From JAGWBG01 sp034421095 (GTDB lineage Bacteria; Chloroflexota; Dehalococcoidia; Lucifugimonadales; JAGWBF01), in contig DAOUKR010000032.1 in NCBI GenBank assembly GCA_034421095.1, forward strand, positions 1 to 64,000: 64,000 nt of DNA, written 5' to 3'. The notes beneath the pieces were generated by a model. It did not search any database and was not told the DNA's origin. It was given only the letters and a program-made list of their open reading frames with translations. The first letter of the stretch is position 1. Every line of letters starts with the position of its first letter. Positions 43,657 through 52,271 of the stretch are shown in pieces. Position numbers and translations under genes: made by a program.

Positions 43657-44847
43657 ATGGCGGAGAACATCATCCCCGCGGACACTAACAACATCCGGGA
43701 TAAGGCCGCCATTGTCGGCATCGGCGAGACGGAGTTCTCCTGGGACTCGGGACGCAGCGAGCTACAACTGGCCTGCGAGGCTATCAAAGCCGCCTGCGAC
43801 GACGCCGGAATCTCCCCCCATGACATAGACGGGACCTTCCGCTACGACATGGACAACAACACCGAGACCATGCTGGTCCAGTCGCTGGGGATCAAGAACC
43901 TGCGCCACTGGGAGTCCACCTCCTTCGGTGGTGGTGCTGCCAACGCCACCGTTGCCCACGCCGCCGCCGCTATTGCCGCCGGCTACTGCAACTACGCAGT
44001 CTGCTTCCGTGCCGCCAACCTCCGCTCCAACGTGCGGCTGGGGCGGGCAAGAGGGCCGGACCGCATCCCGGGAGGACAGAGAGGCTTTCATACTCCCTGG
44101 GGACACCTGGCTCCGGCCCATTCGTTTGGTATGTTCGCCCGGAGGTATATGCACAAGTACGGGGCCACCAGCGAGCACTTCGGCTGGGTGGCAGTGACAC
44201 TCCGCCATCACGCAAGCCGCAACCCCAGGGCACTTCGCCAGGAACCCATCACCATTGACGACCACCAGAACTCCCGGGTAGTTGCAGACCCCCTGCACGT
44301 CCTGGACTTCTGCCAGGAGAACGACGGCGCTGCGGCTATCATCATGACCACGCCCGAGCGCGCCCGCCACCTCCGCCACTCGGATACGATCACCCTGGTT
44401 GAGGCGGCGGCCCAGGGCTCCGGCCCCAGCAACGAGGGAATCATATACAGGCCGGACCTGACGGTGGCTGAGTCCACCAACACGGCCCGGGACATCTGGG
44501 CGCGGGCACGGCTCACCGCCAAAGACATGGACGCCTTCATGTTCTACGACCACTTCACCCCCTTCTGCCTTCTGGGTCTGGAGGCCTACGGCTTCGTGCC
44601 CTTCGGTGAGGCCAAAGACTTCGTGCAGGGGGGCCACAATATCCGTTTCGACGGCGCTTTGCCCACCAACACCCACGGCGGAAACCATTCGGAGGCCTAC
44701 ATTCACGGGTTGACCCATCCCCAGGAGGCGGTACGCCTTATCCGGGGCATCTCCACGTCCCAACCCCCCAACAAGCAGATTAACAGGGTGCTCTCGTGTA
44801 GCTCCACCGCCCAGCTAAGCGCCGCCGTCATCATCCGCAGGGGATAG
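43657..44847 (+). CDS. Thiolase-fold protein lacking the catalytic Cys (Ltp2-aldolase-like)
   Basis: Thiolase-superfamily protein of 396 residues. Where the nucleophile Cys is expected the sequence reads HWESTSFGGGAANATV, with no Cys. The usual GHPxGxxG loop is GGNHSEAYIHG. Cys-less thiolase homologues such as Ltp2 act as retro-aldolases on side-chain acyl-CoAs with a DUF35 partner. The DUF35 gene at 45094 supports this. ATG at 43657 follows its own promoter. An aldolase role is inference. Confidence 0.82.
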   Translation: MAENIIPADTNNIRDKAAIVGIGETEFSWDSGRSELQLACEAIKAACDDAGISPHDIDGTFRYDMDNNTETMLVQSLGIKNLRHWESTSFGGGAANATVAHAAAAIAAGYCNYAVCFRAANLRSNVRLGRARGPDRIPGGQRGFHTPWGHLAPAHSFGMFARRYMHKYGATSEHFGWVAVTLRHHASRNPRALRQEPITIDDHQNSRVVADPLHVLDFCQENDGAAAIIMTTPERARHLRHSDTITLVEAAAQGSGPSNEGIIYRPDLTVAESTNTARDIWARARLTAKDMDAFMFYDHFTPFCLLGLEAYGFVPFGEAKDFVQGGHNIRFDGALPTNTHGGNHSEAYIHGLTHPQEAVRLIRGISTSQPPNKQINRVLSCSSTAQLSAAVIIRRG

Positions 44848-45093
44848 GGTTAGTGTGGGTATCCGGCCCATTTGTTGCTCCTTGGAACATAATGGTAAAT
44901 AATGTAAGAGCGTGTCTAAAGGGTTCCTTCTCCCCTGGTGGGAGAAGGTTAGGATGAGGGGGAGTTGTCGCATCACCCTCACCTCAATCCTCTCCCGTCG
45001 AGGGAGAGGACATGTGCCCTTGCCTTGTTAGATACCTTCTAACAGGATGCAGACGGGTCACTGCTTAACCGATGCCCGCAGCAAGGAGTGAGG
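44848..45093. other. Gap with a C-rich dispersed repeat between thiolase-like and DUF35 genes
   Basis: No gene seen. Two inverted blocks occur: TTCTCCC...GGGAGAAGG near 44930-44952 and CCTCTCCC...GGGAGAGGA near 44990-45010. The type is the same as at 23955-24000. Confidence 0.55.
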
Positions 45094-45573
45094 ATGACAC
45101 AGCAGGAAGCAACCAAATCCAGGCCGATGACCAAACCCCTGGAGGGCCTGCCCCTGCCGGACATTGAGAACCTCCCTGACTACGAGCGGGGGTTCTGGGA
45201 GGCATCACGTAAGCGCGAGCTAGGCATTCAGCAGTGCTCGGATTGCAAGAAATTCCGCCATCCGCCCACCCCCATGTGTCCCTACTGTCATGCGCTGGGA
45301 TACGACATCACCAGGATGAGTGGCCGTGGCAAAGTCTACTCCCACATGGTAGTCCGCCATCCCGTGCACAGGGCCCTCCGTGAGGGGGAGCAGGTCCCGT
45401 ACAACATCTGCCTCATCGAGTTGGAGGAGCAAGAAGGTCTGCGCCTCCTCAGCAATATCCTCAACGTAGCCCCGGAGGACATATATATAGATATGCCCGT
45501 TGAGGTCACCTTCATGCCGGTGACCGAGGACCCCGACGTGGTCCTGCCCCTCTTCGTACCGGCGCAGAAGTAG
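45094..45573 (+). CDS. DUF35 zinc-ribbon/OB-fold protein, second copy
   Basis: Protein of 159 residues. The zinc ribbon has CSDCKKF and CPYCHA pairs (about 50-70); the OB-fold region follows (KVYSHMVVRHPVH). ATG at 45094 with AAGGAG is preferred over GTG at 45088. It pairs with the Cys-less thiolase homologue. The two DUF35 genes in the window are clearly paralogous in layout but differ in sequence. Confidence 0.86.
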   Translation: MTQQEATKSRPMTKPLEGLPLPDIENLPDYERGFWEASRKRELGIQQCSDCKKFRHPPTPMCPYCHALGYDITRMSGRGKVYSHMVVRHPVHRALREGEQVPYNICLIELEEQEGLRLLSNILNVAPEDIYIDMPVEVTFMPVTEDPDVVLPLFVPAQK

Positions 45574-45629
45574 CAGCCCTCAAACGGTGCGCGTCTTCGC
45601 GCGGGGGCAGGCCAGCTAAGGAGTTACCC

Positions 45630-46787
45630 ATGAAGGACCATGTAGAAGTTTTCTTCCATACTCAGCAACCCTATACTCACATCAGTGAGGATGAGCTTGC
45701 CAAGTATGACGCCCGCATCAACGTTCCCAACACCTACTTCGATCCCCAGAAGGCCCACGTGCTCTATAACCAGTACCATGAGCAGTATGCCTGGGCCGAC
45801 GAAGTAGGTATAGACGGCATCCTGACCAACGAGCACCACTCCACCTACTGGAACATGAAGCCCTCCGCCAACCTGGATGCCGCCGTTATCAGCAAAATCA
45901 CGAGCAGGGTCAAGATTGCCATCATGGGCAATATCCTCCCCATCAATGACCCTGTGAGGATGGCTGAGGAACTGGCTATGCTGGACTGCTACTCGGGCGG
46001 GAGGCTAATCTCCGGCTTTGTGCGCGGCGGGGCCACTGAGAGCCTTGCAGCGGGACTGAACCCCGCAGAGAACAGGGAGCGGTTCGAGGAAGCCCACGAC
46101 CTTATCATCAAGTGCTGGACTACTCCCGGTCCCTTCCGTCACGAGGGAAAGTATTACCACTACAGGGCCGTGAACCCCTGGGTGCTGCCCATACAGAAGC
46201 CCCACCCTCCGGTCTGGTTTCCTGGAGGCAGCAGCCCGGAGAGCGCTATATGGGCCGCCAGATATGGCTATCCTTACCTGAACTTTGGGGCCGTAATGGA
46301 AATCACGAAGGAGCTGAAGCGGACTTACATAGATACGGCCCGCGAGGCCGGTTTCACGCCCGGGCCGGAGCACTTCGGTTATCAAATCAAGGGGCTGGTG
46401 GCCGATACCGACGAGAAAGCCCAGGAGATTGGGCGTAACTTGATGTGGACTGACGACCACCGCCTCAAGGGACCAAGGGAGCACAACGACCCGCCCGGAT
46501 ACCAGTCCAGGGCGGCACAGGGCTTGAGGACGCGGCGAATCGGGTCAGGGGGGCCTCAGAAGATGACCTACGAGGCGCTCCAGGACACCAATATCGTCGT
46601 GGTGGGAAGCCCGGAAACCGTCACCAGAAAGCTTACGGAGGTTATAGAGGAGCTAAGCCCGGGCTACATCCTCCTCATAAGCGGTGACGGGACCGTGCCC
46701 CATAAGGACGTGATGCGCTCCCTGGAGCTTCTGGGCAAGGAAGTCATCCCTGCCCTGCGGGATGTCCAGCTACAACCCTTCGAGTAG
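45630..46787 (+). CDS. LLM-class flavin-dependent oxidoreductase
   Basis: Luciferase-like monooxygenase of 385 residues, FMN or F420-type. The (beta/alpha)8 core shows DGILTNEHHSTYW near the N-terminus and PVWFPGGSSPESAIWAARYG near residue 195. A late VVGSPETVTRKLTEVIEE segment is conserved. ATG at 45630 follows AAGGAG. It forms an operon with DUF35 and the Cys-less thiolase homologue. The substrate is unknown. Confidence 0.88.
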   Translation: MKDHVEVFFHTQQPYTHISEDELAKYDARINVPNTYFDPQKAHVLYNQYHEQYAWADEVGIDGILTNEHHSTYWNMKPSANLDAAVISKITSRVKIAIMGNILPINDPVRMAEELAMLDCYSGGRLISGFVRGGATESLAAGLNPAENRERFEEAHDLIIKCWTTPGPFRHEGKYYHYRAVNPWVLPIQKPHPPVWFPGGSSPESAIWAARYGYPYLNFGAVMEITKELKRTYIDTAREAGFTPGPEHFGYQIKGLVADTDEKAQEIGRNLMWTDDHRLKGPREHNDPPGYQSRAAQGLRTRRIGSGGPQKMTYEALQDTNIVVVGSPETVTRKLTEVIEELSPGYILLISGDGTVPHKDVMRSLELLGKEVIPALRDVQLQPFE

Positions 46788-46834
46788 CATGGCAAAGGGT
46801 ATCGTGGGCCTGCGAATTACGGCGGTCCTCAAGC

Positions 46835-47251
46835 TTAGTCCAGAGTCAGAAACCTGCGGGCGAACTTCCACGCACCGTTAACCTTTACAATAGTGTCCTC
46901 ATACACACTATGTCCGGCGTTATCGGGCGGCTCCCCGGGATCGCCGTTAAAGGCCCGTAGATAGCAGCGCCCTCTAACGCTGCCATCGCTAAGCATTTCC
47001 AGGTAAATGTTATTGTTCCAGTGCCTCCTGTACCTGCCTCCCCGGCTTGCCTGGTCGTTGCGCTTGTACGTCACCAGGTCTGCCCTGCCCTTTGCAATCA
47101 GACCCCGGCTTGCCACTATCATCTCCCCGTCTTCGGTGAAGCACGAGGCATAATCTTCGGGGGCGCCCGAATCGCTGCTAAGGTTGTAGAATGCGTAGAG
47201 GTTATGTATCTCTGCGTAGTCCAGTGCCGACAGTCCTTCCGATTCAGTCAT
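46835..47251 (-). CDS. SnoaL/NTF2-like protein
   Basis: Small alpha+beta protein of 138 residues with the NTF2-like pattern of SnoaL/ring-hydroxylating beta-subunit proteins: IHNLYAFYNLSSDSGAPEDYASCFTEDGEMIV and VYEDTIVKVNGAWKFARR. ATG at 47251 (MTESEGL) is chosen since upstream codons lack family similarity. Function is unknown; members include isomerases and dehydratases. Divergent from the dienelactone hydrolase gene. Confidence 0.8.
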   Translation of the reverse strand: MTESEGLSALDYAEIHNLYAFYNLSSDSGAPEDYASCFTEDGEMIVASRGLIAKGRADLVTYKRNDQASRGGRYRRHWNNNIYLEMLSDGSVRGRCYLRAFNGDPGEPPDNAGHSVYEDTIVKVNGAWKFARRFLTLD

Positions 47252-47413
47252 GGTGCATATCCTTTCCATAGTGGAGTGATGGGAGAAAACGACGGCTCCT
47301 CTGCGCCCTCCGGTAGTGCTACCGGTCGGCAGCGACATGGAACAGTCCTGAAGGGCCCTTGTGGACAGTGTAAAGTTTCTGGTAATGGGATGCAAGGCCG
47401 ACACATCCCGAAG

Positions 47414-47441
47414 TTGACAGGCCCTCAAGCCCTGTTATATG
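47414..47441 (+). promoter_or_regulatory. Promoter for the dienelactone hydrolase gene
   Basis: TTGACA (47414-47419), 16-base spacer, TATATG (47436-47441). It lies about 80 bases before the ATG at 47521. Confidence 0.5.
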
Positions 47442-47520
47442 CTCACCCGGTCCAAAGTTGGCGTCGCTTTAACTAGCTTCGACGGACAAAATCCTATCTA
47501 TCAGAGGGGGCTGGAGCGCA

Positions 47521-48288
47521 ATGTACGAAGGCATGATAGCGGAAACCACGACTATGCGCGGTCATGGTGGAGATGACATCCTGGCCTATCTCGCTCGACC
47601 GTTGGGAGCCGGACCGTTTCCTGGAGTCGTTCTCATTCATCATGCGCCCGGTTGGGACGAGTGGTACAGGGAGGCCACACGCAAGTTTGCCCATCATGGA
47701 TACGTCGCTATCTCCCCAAACCTTTATCACCGGGAGGGGCCTGGAAGCCCGGATGACGTGGCTGCCAAGGTCCGTGCCGCCGGGGGTGTCCCAGACGACC
47801 AGGTTATAGGCGACGTGGAAGGGGCGATGCGGTATCTGCGGGCCTTGCCTTACCACAATGGCAAGGTCGGCGTCATCGGCACCTGTTCCGGCGGGCGACA
47901 GACCTACCTGGTGGCCTGTCGTAGCAAGGGCGTTGACGCAGCCGTGGACTGTTGGGGTGGGCGAGTAGTGATGTCCCAACAGGAACTCAATCCCAAGCAG
48001 CCCGTGGCCCCCATTGACTACACAAAGGACTTGTCCTGCCCACTGCTGGGGCTTTTCGGTGAAGAGGATCAGAGTCCGACGGCTGAGCAGGTTGCGCTTC
48101 ATGAGGAGGAGCTCAAGAAACACGGCAAGGACTACGAGTTCCACATGTATAGCAACGCCGGCCACGGCTTCTTTTACTACGACCGGCCCAATTACCGCAT
48201 AGAGCAGGCCCTGGATGGGTGGAATAAGGTGTTTGCCTTCTTCGAGAAGCACCTCAGCGTGCCCTCCGGAGTAGGCGCAGGAGTGTAG
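47521..48288 (+). CDS. Dienelactone hydrolase-family protein
   Basis: Alpha/beta hydrolase of 255 residues. The nucleophile Cys122 is in GTCSGG. The Asp is in GEEDQSP and the His in NAGHGFF. Family members hydrolyse dienelactones from chlorocatechol and related aromatic breakdown, or other esters. ATG at 47521 follows GGGGGCTGGAG. It is followed 3 bases later by the DUF6295-like gene. Confidence 0.88.
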   Translation: MYEGMIAETTTMRGHGGDDILAYLARPLGAGPFPGVVLIHHAPGWDEWYREATRKFAHHGYVAISPNLYHREGPGSPDDVAAKVRAAGGVPDDQVIGDVEGAMRYLRALPYHNGKVGVIGTCSGGRQTYLVACRSKGVDAAVDCWGGRVVMSQQELNPKQPVAPIDYTKDLSCPLLGLFGEEDQSPTAEQVALHEEELKKHGKDYEFHMYSNAGHGFFYYDRPNYRIEQALDGWNKVFAFFEKHLSVPSGVGAGV

Positions 48289-48291
48289 GCG

Positions 48292-48585
48292 ATGTGCACG
48301 TGGATTGTAGAAAAGGCGGACATATCAGGCAGCGCCAAGGGACCTAACGGCTGGTTCCCCGTAACCCAAGCCAACGTGTGCTATGACCACCCCAGCCACG
48401 CTTTCCTTGAGCACAGCCTTAACATTGACTTCGTCAACGAGGAGTTGGGGGCCGGAGCACGGGTCGCAGTAGAGATGAGCGCCGAGTCGGCCCGTTCGCT
48501 GGTCCGGGCCATCCTTGCCGCCCTTGAGACCGGCGAAGGGCAGCACCAACCTGAATATAGCCTCAACGGGGTAAGCGCAGATTAG
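48292..48585 (+). CDS. DUF6295-like small protein
   Basis: Protein of 97 residues, from ATG at 48292, reading MCTWIVEKADISGSAKGPNG at the start. A conserved core (YDHPSHAFLEHSLNIDFVNE) and RVAVEMSAESARSLV follow. I recall this as DUF6295-like, but the family has no known function. It is three bases after the dienelactone hydrolase gene, so co-translated. Confidence 0.7.
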   Translation: MCTWIVEKADISGSAKGPNGWFPVTQANVCYDHPSHAFLEHSLNIDFVNEELGAGARVAVEMSAESARSLVRAILAALETGEGQHQPEYSLNGVSAD

Positions 48586-48995
48586 AAGACCGTTGAACTA
48601 CTGTGACCTCAAGGCTCAGTCCAATGTCACTCTGGACTAGGCCCCCCCGATGCCATTCCTCATCCGCCCCGGACGGATGAGAATCTAAATGGGTTGCTAT
48701 TCGGGCTGTTCTGTTGTGGGGGTCTCTAGGAAAGCCCAAAAAAACGCCATTCCGGCGTAGAGTTGGCCCCGTACTCGGCTTGCCTGTCGGCAGACAGGTA
48801 CGGGGCAGGAGTCCAGTCCGCCTCAGGCGGATGGAGAGTCTGGATACTGGCTCTCTTCTGCGGGTCTTCGACTTCCGTCAGTATGACGAGTTGACAGGTC
48901 GCCCTTCCCGACTTATTCAGAGTTTCTTTAGATTCCTCTCTGCGCTCGGAATGACAATGAGGTATGCAAGGGTCTCATCATCAGGAGGTGTTGCA
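48586..48995. repeat. Intergenic region with dispersed repeat copy 4 and a possible promoter
   Basis: No gene is seen. GCCCCGTAC near 48767 pairs with GTACGGGGC at 48798, with inner CTGTCGGCAGACAG, so it is a fourth version of the palindrome. TTGACA at 48891-48896, 17-base spacer, and TATTCA (48914-48919) could start transcription of the SMP-30 gene. Confidence 0.6.
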
Positions 48996-49898
48996 ATGAG
49001 CGACGAACTGTCTACCATTCTGGAAGGACAGCCCGAGCGTATAGCCACGGGTTTCGTGTTCACGGAAGGTCCACTCTGGCACCCTGACAGCTTCCTGTAC
49101 TTTGTGGACATAAGAAGGAGCCATCTCATCCGGTGGGTCCCAGGCCGCCAGCCGGAGGTGCTGAGAGAGAACACCAATGAAGGCAATGGGCTGACCTTTG
49201 ACCTTCAGGGGCGGCTGCTCATGTGCGAGGGAGGCAATCGTCGGGTGACTCGCACCGAGAAAGACGGGACCATAACCGTCCTGGCCGACAGATGGGACGG
49301 CAAACTGCTGAACCGGCCAAATGACGTAGTGGGCCGCTCCGACGGAATGATCTATTTCACAGACCCCCAGGGGAGGGTCCCCCAGGAGGAGCGGGAGATA
49401 GGTTTCTCCGGTGTCTATCGAGTTGGGCCGGATGGTCAGGTTAATCTGGCCACGGACGAGTGCGAGTACCCCAACGGGCTGGCCTTCTCCCCGGATGAAT
49501 CTGTCCTCTACGTTGCCATCAGCCGCCTGAACGAGAAATGCGTGGAGGCAGAGGAGCGTAACGAGGTCTGTCCCCATCGGCGCATCAGGGCCTTCGACGT
49601 AGCCCCGGATGGCTCCCTGAGCAACAACCGGATTTTCGCGGATATGTCTTCCGCAGAAACGGGCGTGCCCGACGGCATGAAGGTGGATACGGAGGGGCGG
49701 GTGTTCTGCACCGGAAACGGCGGCACGTGTGTATTCGACAAAGATGGCCGCCACCTGGGGACTATCCGCACTGATGAAGTCCCGGCCAACTGCGCCTTTG
49801 GCGGCTCCGACCTGCGCACCCTTTTCCTCACCGCCCGGACTTCCCTTTACAGTGTTCGAGTCAAATCGCCCGGAGTCGCGGTCCCCAGGGACGCGTGA
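48996..49898 (+). CDS. SMP-30/gluconolactonase family protein
   Basis: Beta-propeller lactonase of 300 residues. The opening FVFTEGPLWHPDSFLYFVDI carries the metal-binding Glu. NEGNGLTF and LNRPNDVVGRSDGMIYFTDP supply the Asn and Asp positions, and SPDESVLYVA follows. It probably hydrolyses a sugar lactone or similar. ATG at 48996 follows TCAGGAGGTG; the long in-frame upstream stretch is repeat sequence and is rejected. Confidence 0.9.
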   Translation: MSDELSTILEGQPERIATGFVFTEGPLWHPDSFLYFVDIRRSHLIRWVPGRQPEVLRENTNEGNGLTFDLQGRLLMCEGGNRRVTRTEKDGTITVLADRWDGKLLNRPNDVVGRSDGMIYFTDPQGRVPQEEREIGFSGVYRVGPDGQVNLATDECEYPNGLAFSPDESVLYVAISRLNEKCVEAEERNEVCPHRRIRAFDVAPDGSLSNNRIFADMSSAETGVPDGMKVDTEGRVFCTGNGGTCVFDKDGRHLGTIRTDEVPANCAFGGSDLRTLFLTARTSLYSVRVKSPGVAVPRDA

Positions 49899-50018
49899 CG
49901 AGCGGCACATACACGGTGAGGAGAAGCTCAAGGGGCTGTAGCGCTTTTTTGACGGTAATGCCTTCGTTCCGGCTTCACAAGGGGCGTTCCGATGAGATGA
50001 TATGCCGCTGAATGGTTT

Positions 50019-51032
50019 ATGAGCAGCGATTTGATACAGGCGTTACTTCTGTTTGCAGGTAGCGCCGCCCTGATTATATTCAGTGGAGCGTACCTGGCCA
50101 GGTATGGGGATGCTCTGGCAGAACTGATGGGTTGGGGACGGCTATGGGTCGGTACCATTCTGATAGCTTCTGCCACTTCCCTACCTGAGCTGATAACCAA
50201 CATCGCCGCTGCTAGCAGGGGCCAGCCGGGACTGGTCGGGGGCAACATCATGGGCTCCAACATGGCCAACATGTTTGTCCTGGCGATGGTGGCCTTGGTT
50301 TGGGGTGGAGGAGCGCGCTTCTTTCGACAATCGTCGGCCCCGCACCATAGGTTCCTGTGTGCGACGGCCATCCTGCTGACCAGCGTTGCGATTGTATTGG
50401 GGTACTTTCACATGGGCGTATCCCTTCTGAGCGTGGGGCTGGCGTCGGTACTGATTTTCCTACTGTACCTGATGGGGATGCGCCTAATCTATAAGAGCCT
50501 GCCCAGGAGGACGGCAAAGGTAGAGGTAGGCCCTCGGGCTGATGGACTCCCAAGCCTGCGGAAGGCCTGGATATTCTTCGGACTCGCTTCCCTGGGAGTG
50601 ATAATAGCCGCACCGACCTTGATTTTCAGCGTGGAAGAAATTGCTGAGATTACCGGACTGTCAGTCAGCTTTCTGGGGGTTGTGGCCGTAGCCCTGGTAA
50701 CCTCAATGCCCGAGGCCTCAACTACCATCGCTGCGGTCCGCCTGGGCGCTGTGGAACTGGGCATTGGGAACATCTATGGAAGCTGCGCTTTCAATATATT
50801 TATCCTCGCCGTAGTGGACCCCTTTTATCGTCAGGGTGTCGTGGTAGAGAGACTAGGGAGCGAGAATCTGGCTGCCGGTCTTATGGCGCTCTTTCTTATG
50901 GTACTGGGCTTGCATCAGATAGCGCTGCGAGGCAACAGCCAGTATCTGCCTGCGGTGCCCGTCTTGGTCGCAATAGTTCTCATGTACGGCGGCGGCCTCT
51001 ACATGGTCTACGAACTTGGGCAAAAGGCTTGA
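50019..51032 (+). CDS. Sodium/calcium exchanger-family membrane protein
   Basis: Integral membrane antiporter of 337 residues, CaCA family. The two alpha-repeats are seen as ATSLPELITNIAAASRG...GGNIMGSNMANM (about residues 50-85) and VTSMPEASTTIAAVRLG...GNIYGSCAFNIF. About ten helices are expected. A cytoplasmic loop lies around residues 165-185. ATG at 50019 has no strong site. It probably exchanges Ca2+ for Na+ or H+. Confidence 0.9.
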   Translation: MSSDLIQALLLFAGSAALIIFSGAYLARYGDALAELMGWGRLWVGTILIASATSLPELITNIAAASRGQPGLVGGNIMGSNMANMFVLAMVALVWGGGARFFRQSSAPHHRFLCATAILLTSVAIVLGYFHMGVSLLSVGLASVLIFLLYLMGMRLIYKSLPRRTAKVEVGPRADGLPSLRKAWIFFGLASLGVIIAAPTLIFSVEEIAEITGLSVSFLGVVAVALVTSMPEASTTIAAVRLGAVELGIGNIYGSCAFNIFILAVVDPFYRQGVVVERLGSENLAAGLMALFLMVLGLHQIALRGNSQYLPAVPVLVAIVLMYGGGLYMVYELGQKA

Positions 51033-51135
51033 TGCCACGTGGGATAGAGGAACATTAAATTGGCGTGGGAAGGCTGGAACCCGAGCCCTGAGATTGCCGA
51101 AGGGGTGAGGGAGCGTCTAAAGAGGAAGAGGTGGG

Positions 51136-51912
51136 CTATATTATTGTCCAGCCGCCGTCCACGATGAGCAGGTGACCTGTGGTGGCCCCGGCAGATGGGC
51201 TCGCAAGATAGATGGCTGCCCCTACCAGTTCCTCCGGCTCCATGCGCCGTCCCAGCGGCATGAGTACATCCATTTCCCTCTGCACAACTTCAGGCGCACG
51301 TTGTTCGGCAGCCAGCATCCCGGGCGTGAGAGTTGGCCCCGGTCCTATGGCGTTCACGGTAATTCCGTATTTTATCCACTCCAGGGCCAGGGAGCGAGTC
51401 AGATTGGCTACTCCGCCCTTACTGGCGCAGTATGGCGCACGGTCGTCCCTGGCAACGACGGCTAGCTGGGAGGCGATGTTGATGATACGCCCGCCGCCTT
51501 GGTCTATCATCTGGCGGGCGGCTGCCTGGGCACAGAAGAAGACTCCCTTCAGGTTGGTGTCAAGAACAAAATCCCAGTCCGCTTCCGTAACCTCGAGGGC
51601 CGGCTTGCGTATTCGGACACCGGCGTTGTTCACCAGGATGTCCAGCTTTCCAAAGTCCCGTGCCACCTGCCCAATGGCTCCCTGAATATTCTCCAAGTCC
51701 AGCGTATTCAGGGCGTAGGCCTCACTGTTACGCCCCAGCCCCTTGATAGATTCCCGAGTTGTGCGGGCATCCGCCAACCGCTCCTCCATATCGGAGACGG
51801 CCACGTCTGCCCCGGCTTCTGCCAGTCCGACGGCTATTGCCTTGCCGATGCCCCGTGCTGAGCCTGTAACCAGTGCGACCATGCCATCTAAACTGAGGCC
51901 GGCGTAGGGCAT
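51136..51912 (-). CDS. Short-chain dehydrogenase/reductase
   Basis: SDR of 258 residues. GSARGIGKAIAVGLAEAG, NNAGVRIRK, IASQ and YCASK are all present. The C-terminal ATTGHLLIVDGGW is usual. ATG at 51912 with GGAGAG is chosen over GTG 51921. It faces the exchanger gene convergently. Substrate unknown. Confidence 0.88.
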   Translation of the reverse strand: MPYAGLSLDGMVALVTGSARGIGKAIAVGLAEAGADVAVSDMEERLADARTTRESIKGLGRNSEAYALNTLDLENIQGAIGQVARDFGKLDILVNNAGVRIRKPALEVTEADWDFVLDTNLKGVFFCAQAAARQMIDQGGGRIINIASQLAVVARDDRAPYCASKGGVANLTRSLALEWIKYGITVNAIGPGPTLTPGMLAAEQRAPEVVQREMDVLMPLGRRMEPEELVGAAIYLASPSAGATTGHLLIVDGGWTII

Positions 51913-52271
51913 GATTAGCACTCTCCATTCCGAAGATTACCCCCATTATACCAGAGGGGCCGACTTGACGGCATCACGACAAAACACATGTCCATCTTTG
52001 CCATGAAGATACCTCTCTTATCGCAGATCGCATTTCTACTCCCATTCTCCATTCTGGCGCAGAGCCTGCCCTGGCGTAGACCACGGGCTTGAATCTACCC
52101 TCACGCCAACTCCGGATTCTGGCTCTCCTCGGTGGGTCTTCGACCCGATGCTGTATGATTAAAACGGTTATTGTGATAGTATAATCTCATCAGTGGCCTT
52201 TAGCCGTGGCAGTTCATAGACGGATGCCCCTTTCGGCCCTGTCCCAAAATATAATGCCGGAATGAAAAGCG
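51913..52271. promoter_or_regulatory. Divergent intergenic region with repeat remnant and TATAAT boxes
   Basis: No gene is seen. A consensus TATAAT lies at 52180-52185 and another at 52250-52255; neither has a convincing -35. The stretch 52060-52150 resembles degenerated sequence near 48830-48880. Confidence 0.4.

Noticed and set aside
43762..44763. 333-codon minus-strand frame inside the thiolase-like gene
   Set aside because: Shadow of a recognised gene, Gly/Val-rich composition without motifs.
48714..48995. N-terminal extension of the SMP-30 protein
   Set aside because: The extra codons lie in repeat sequence; ATG 48996 has a strong ribosome site and matches the family start.
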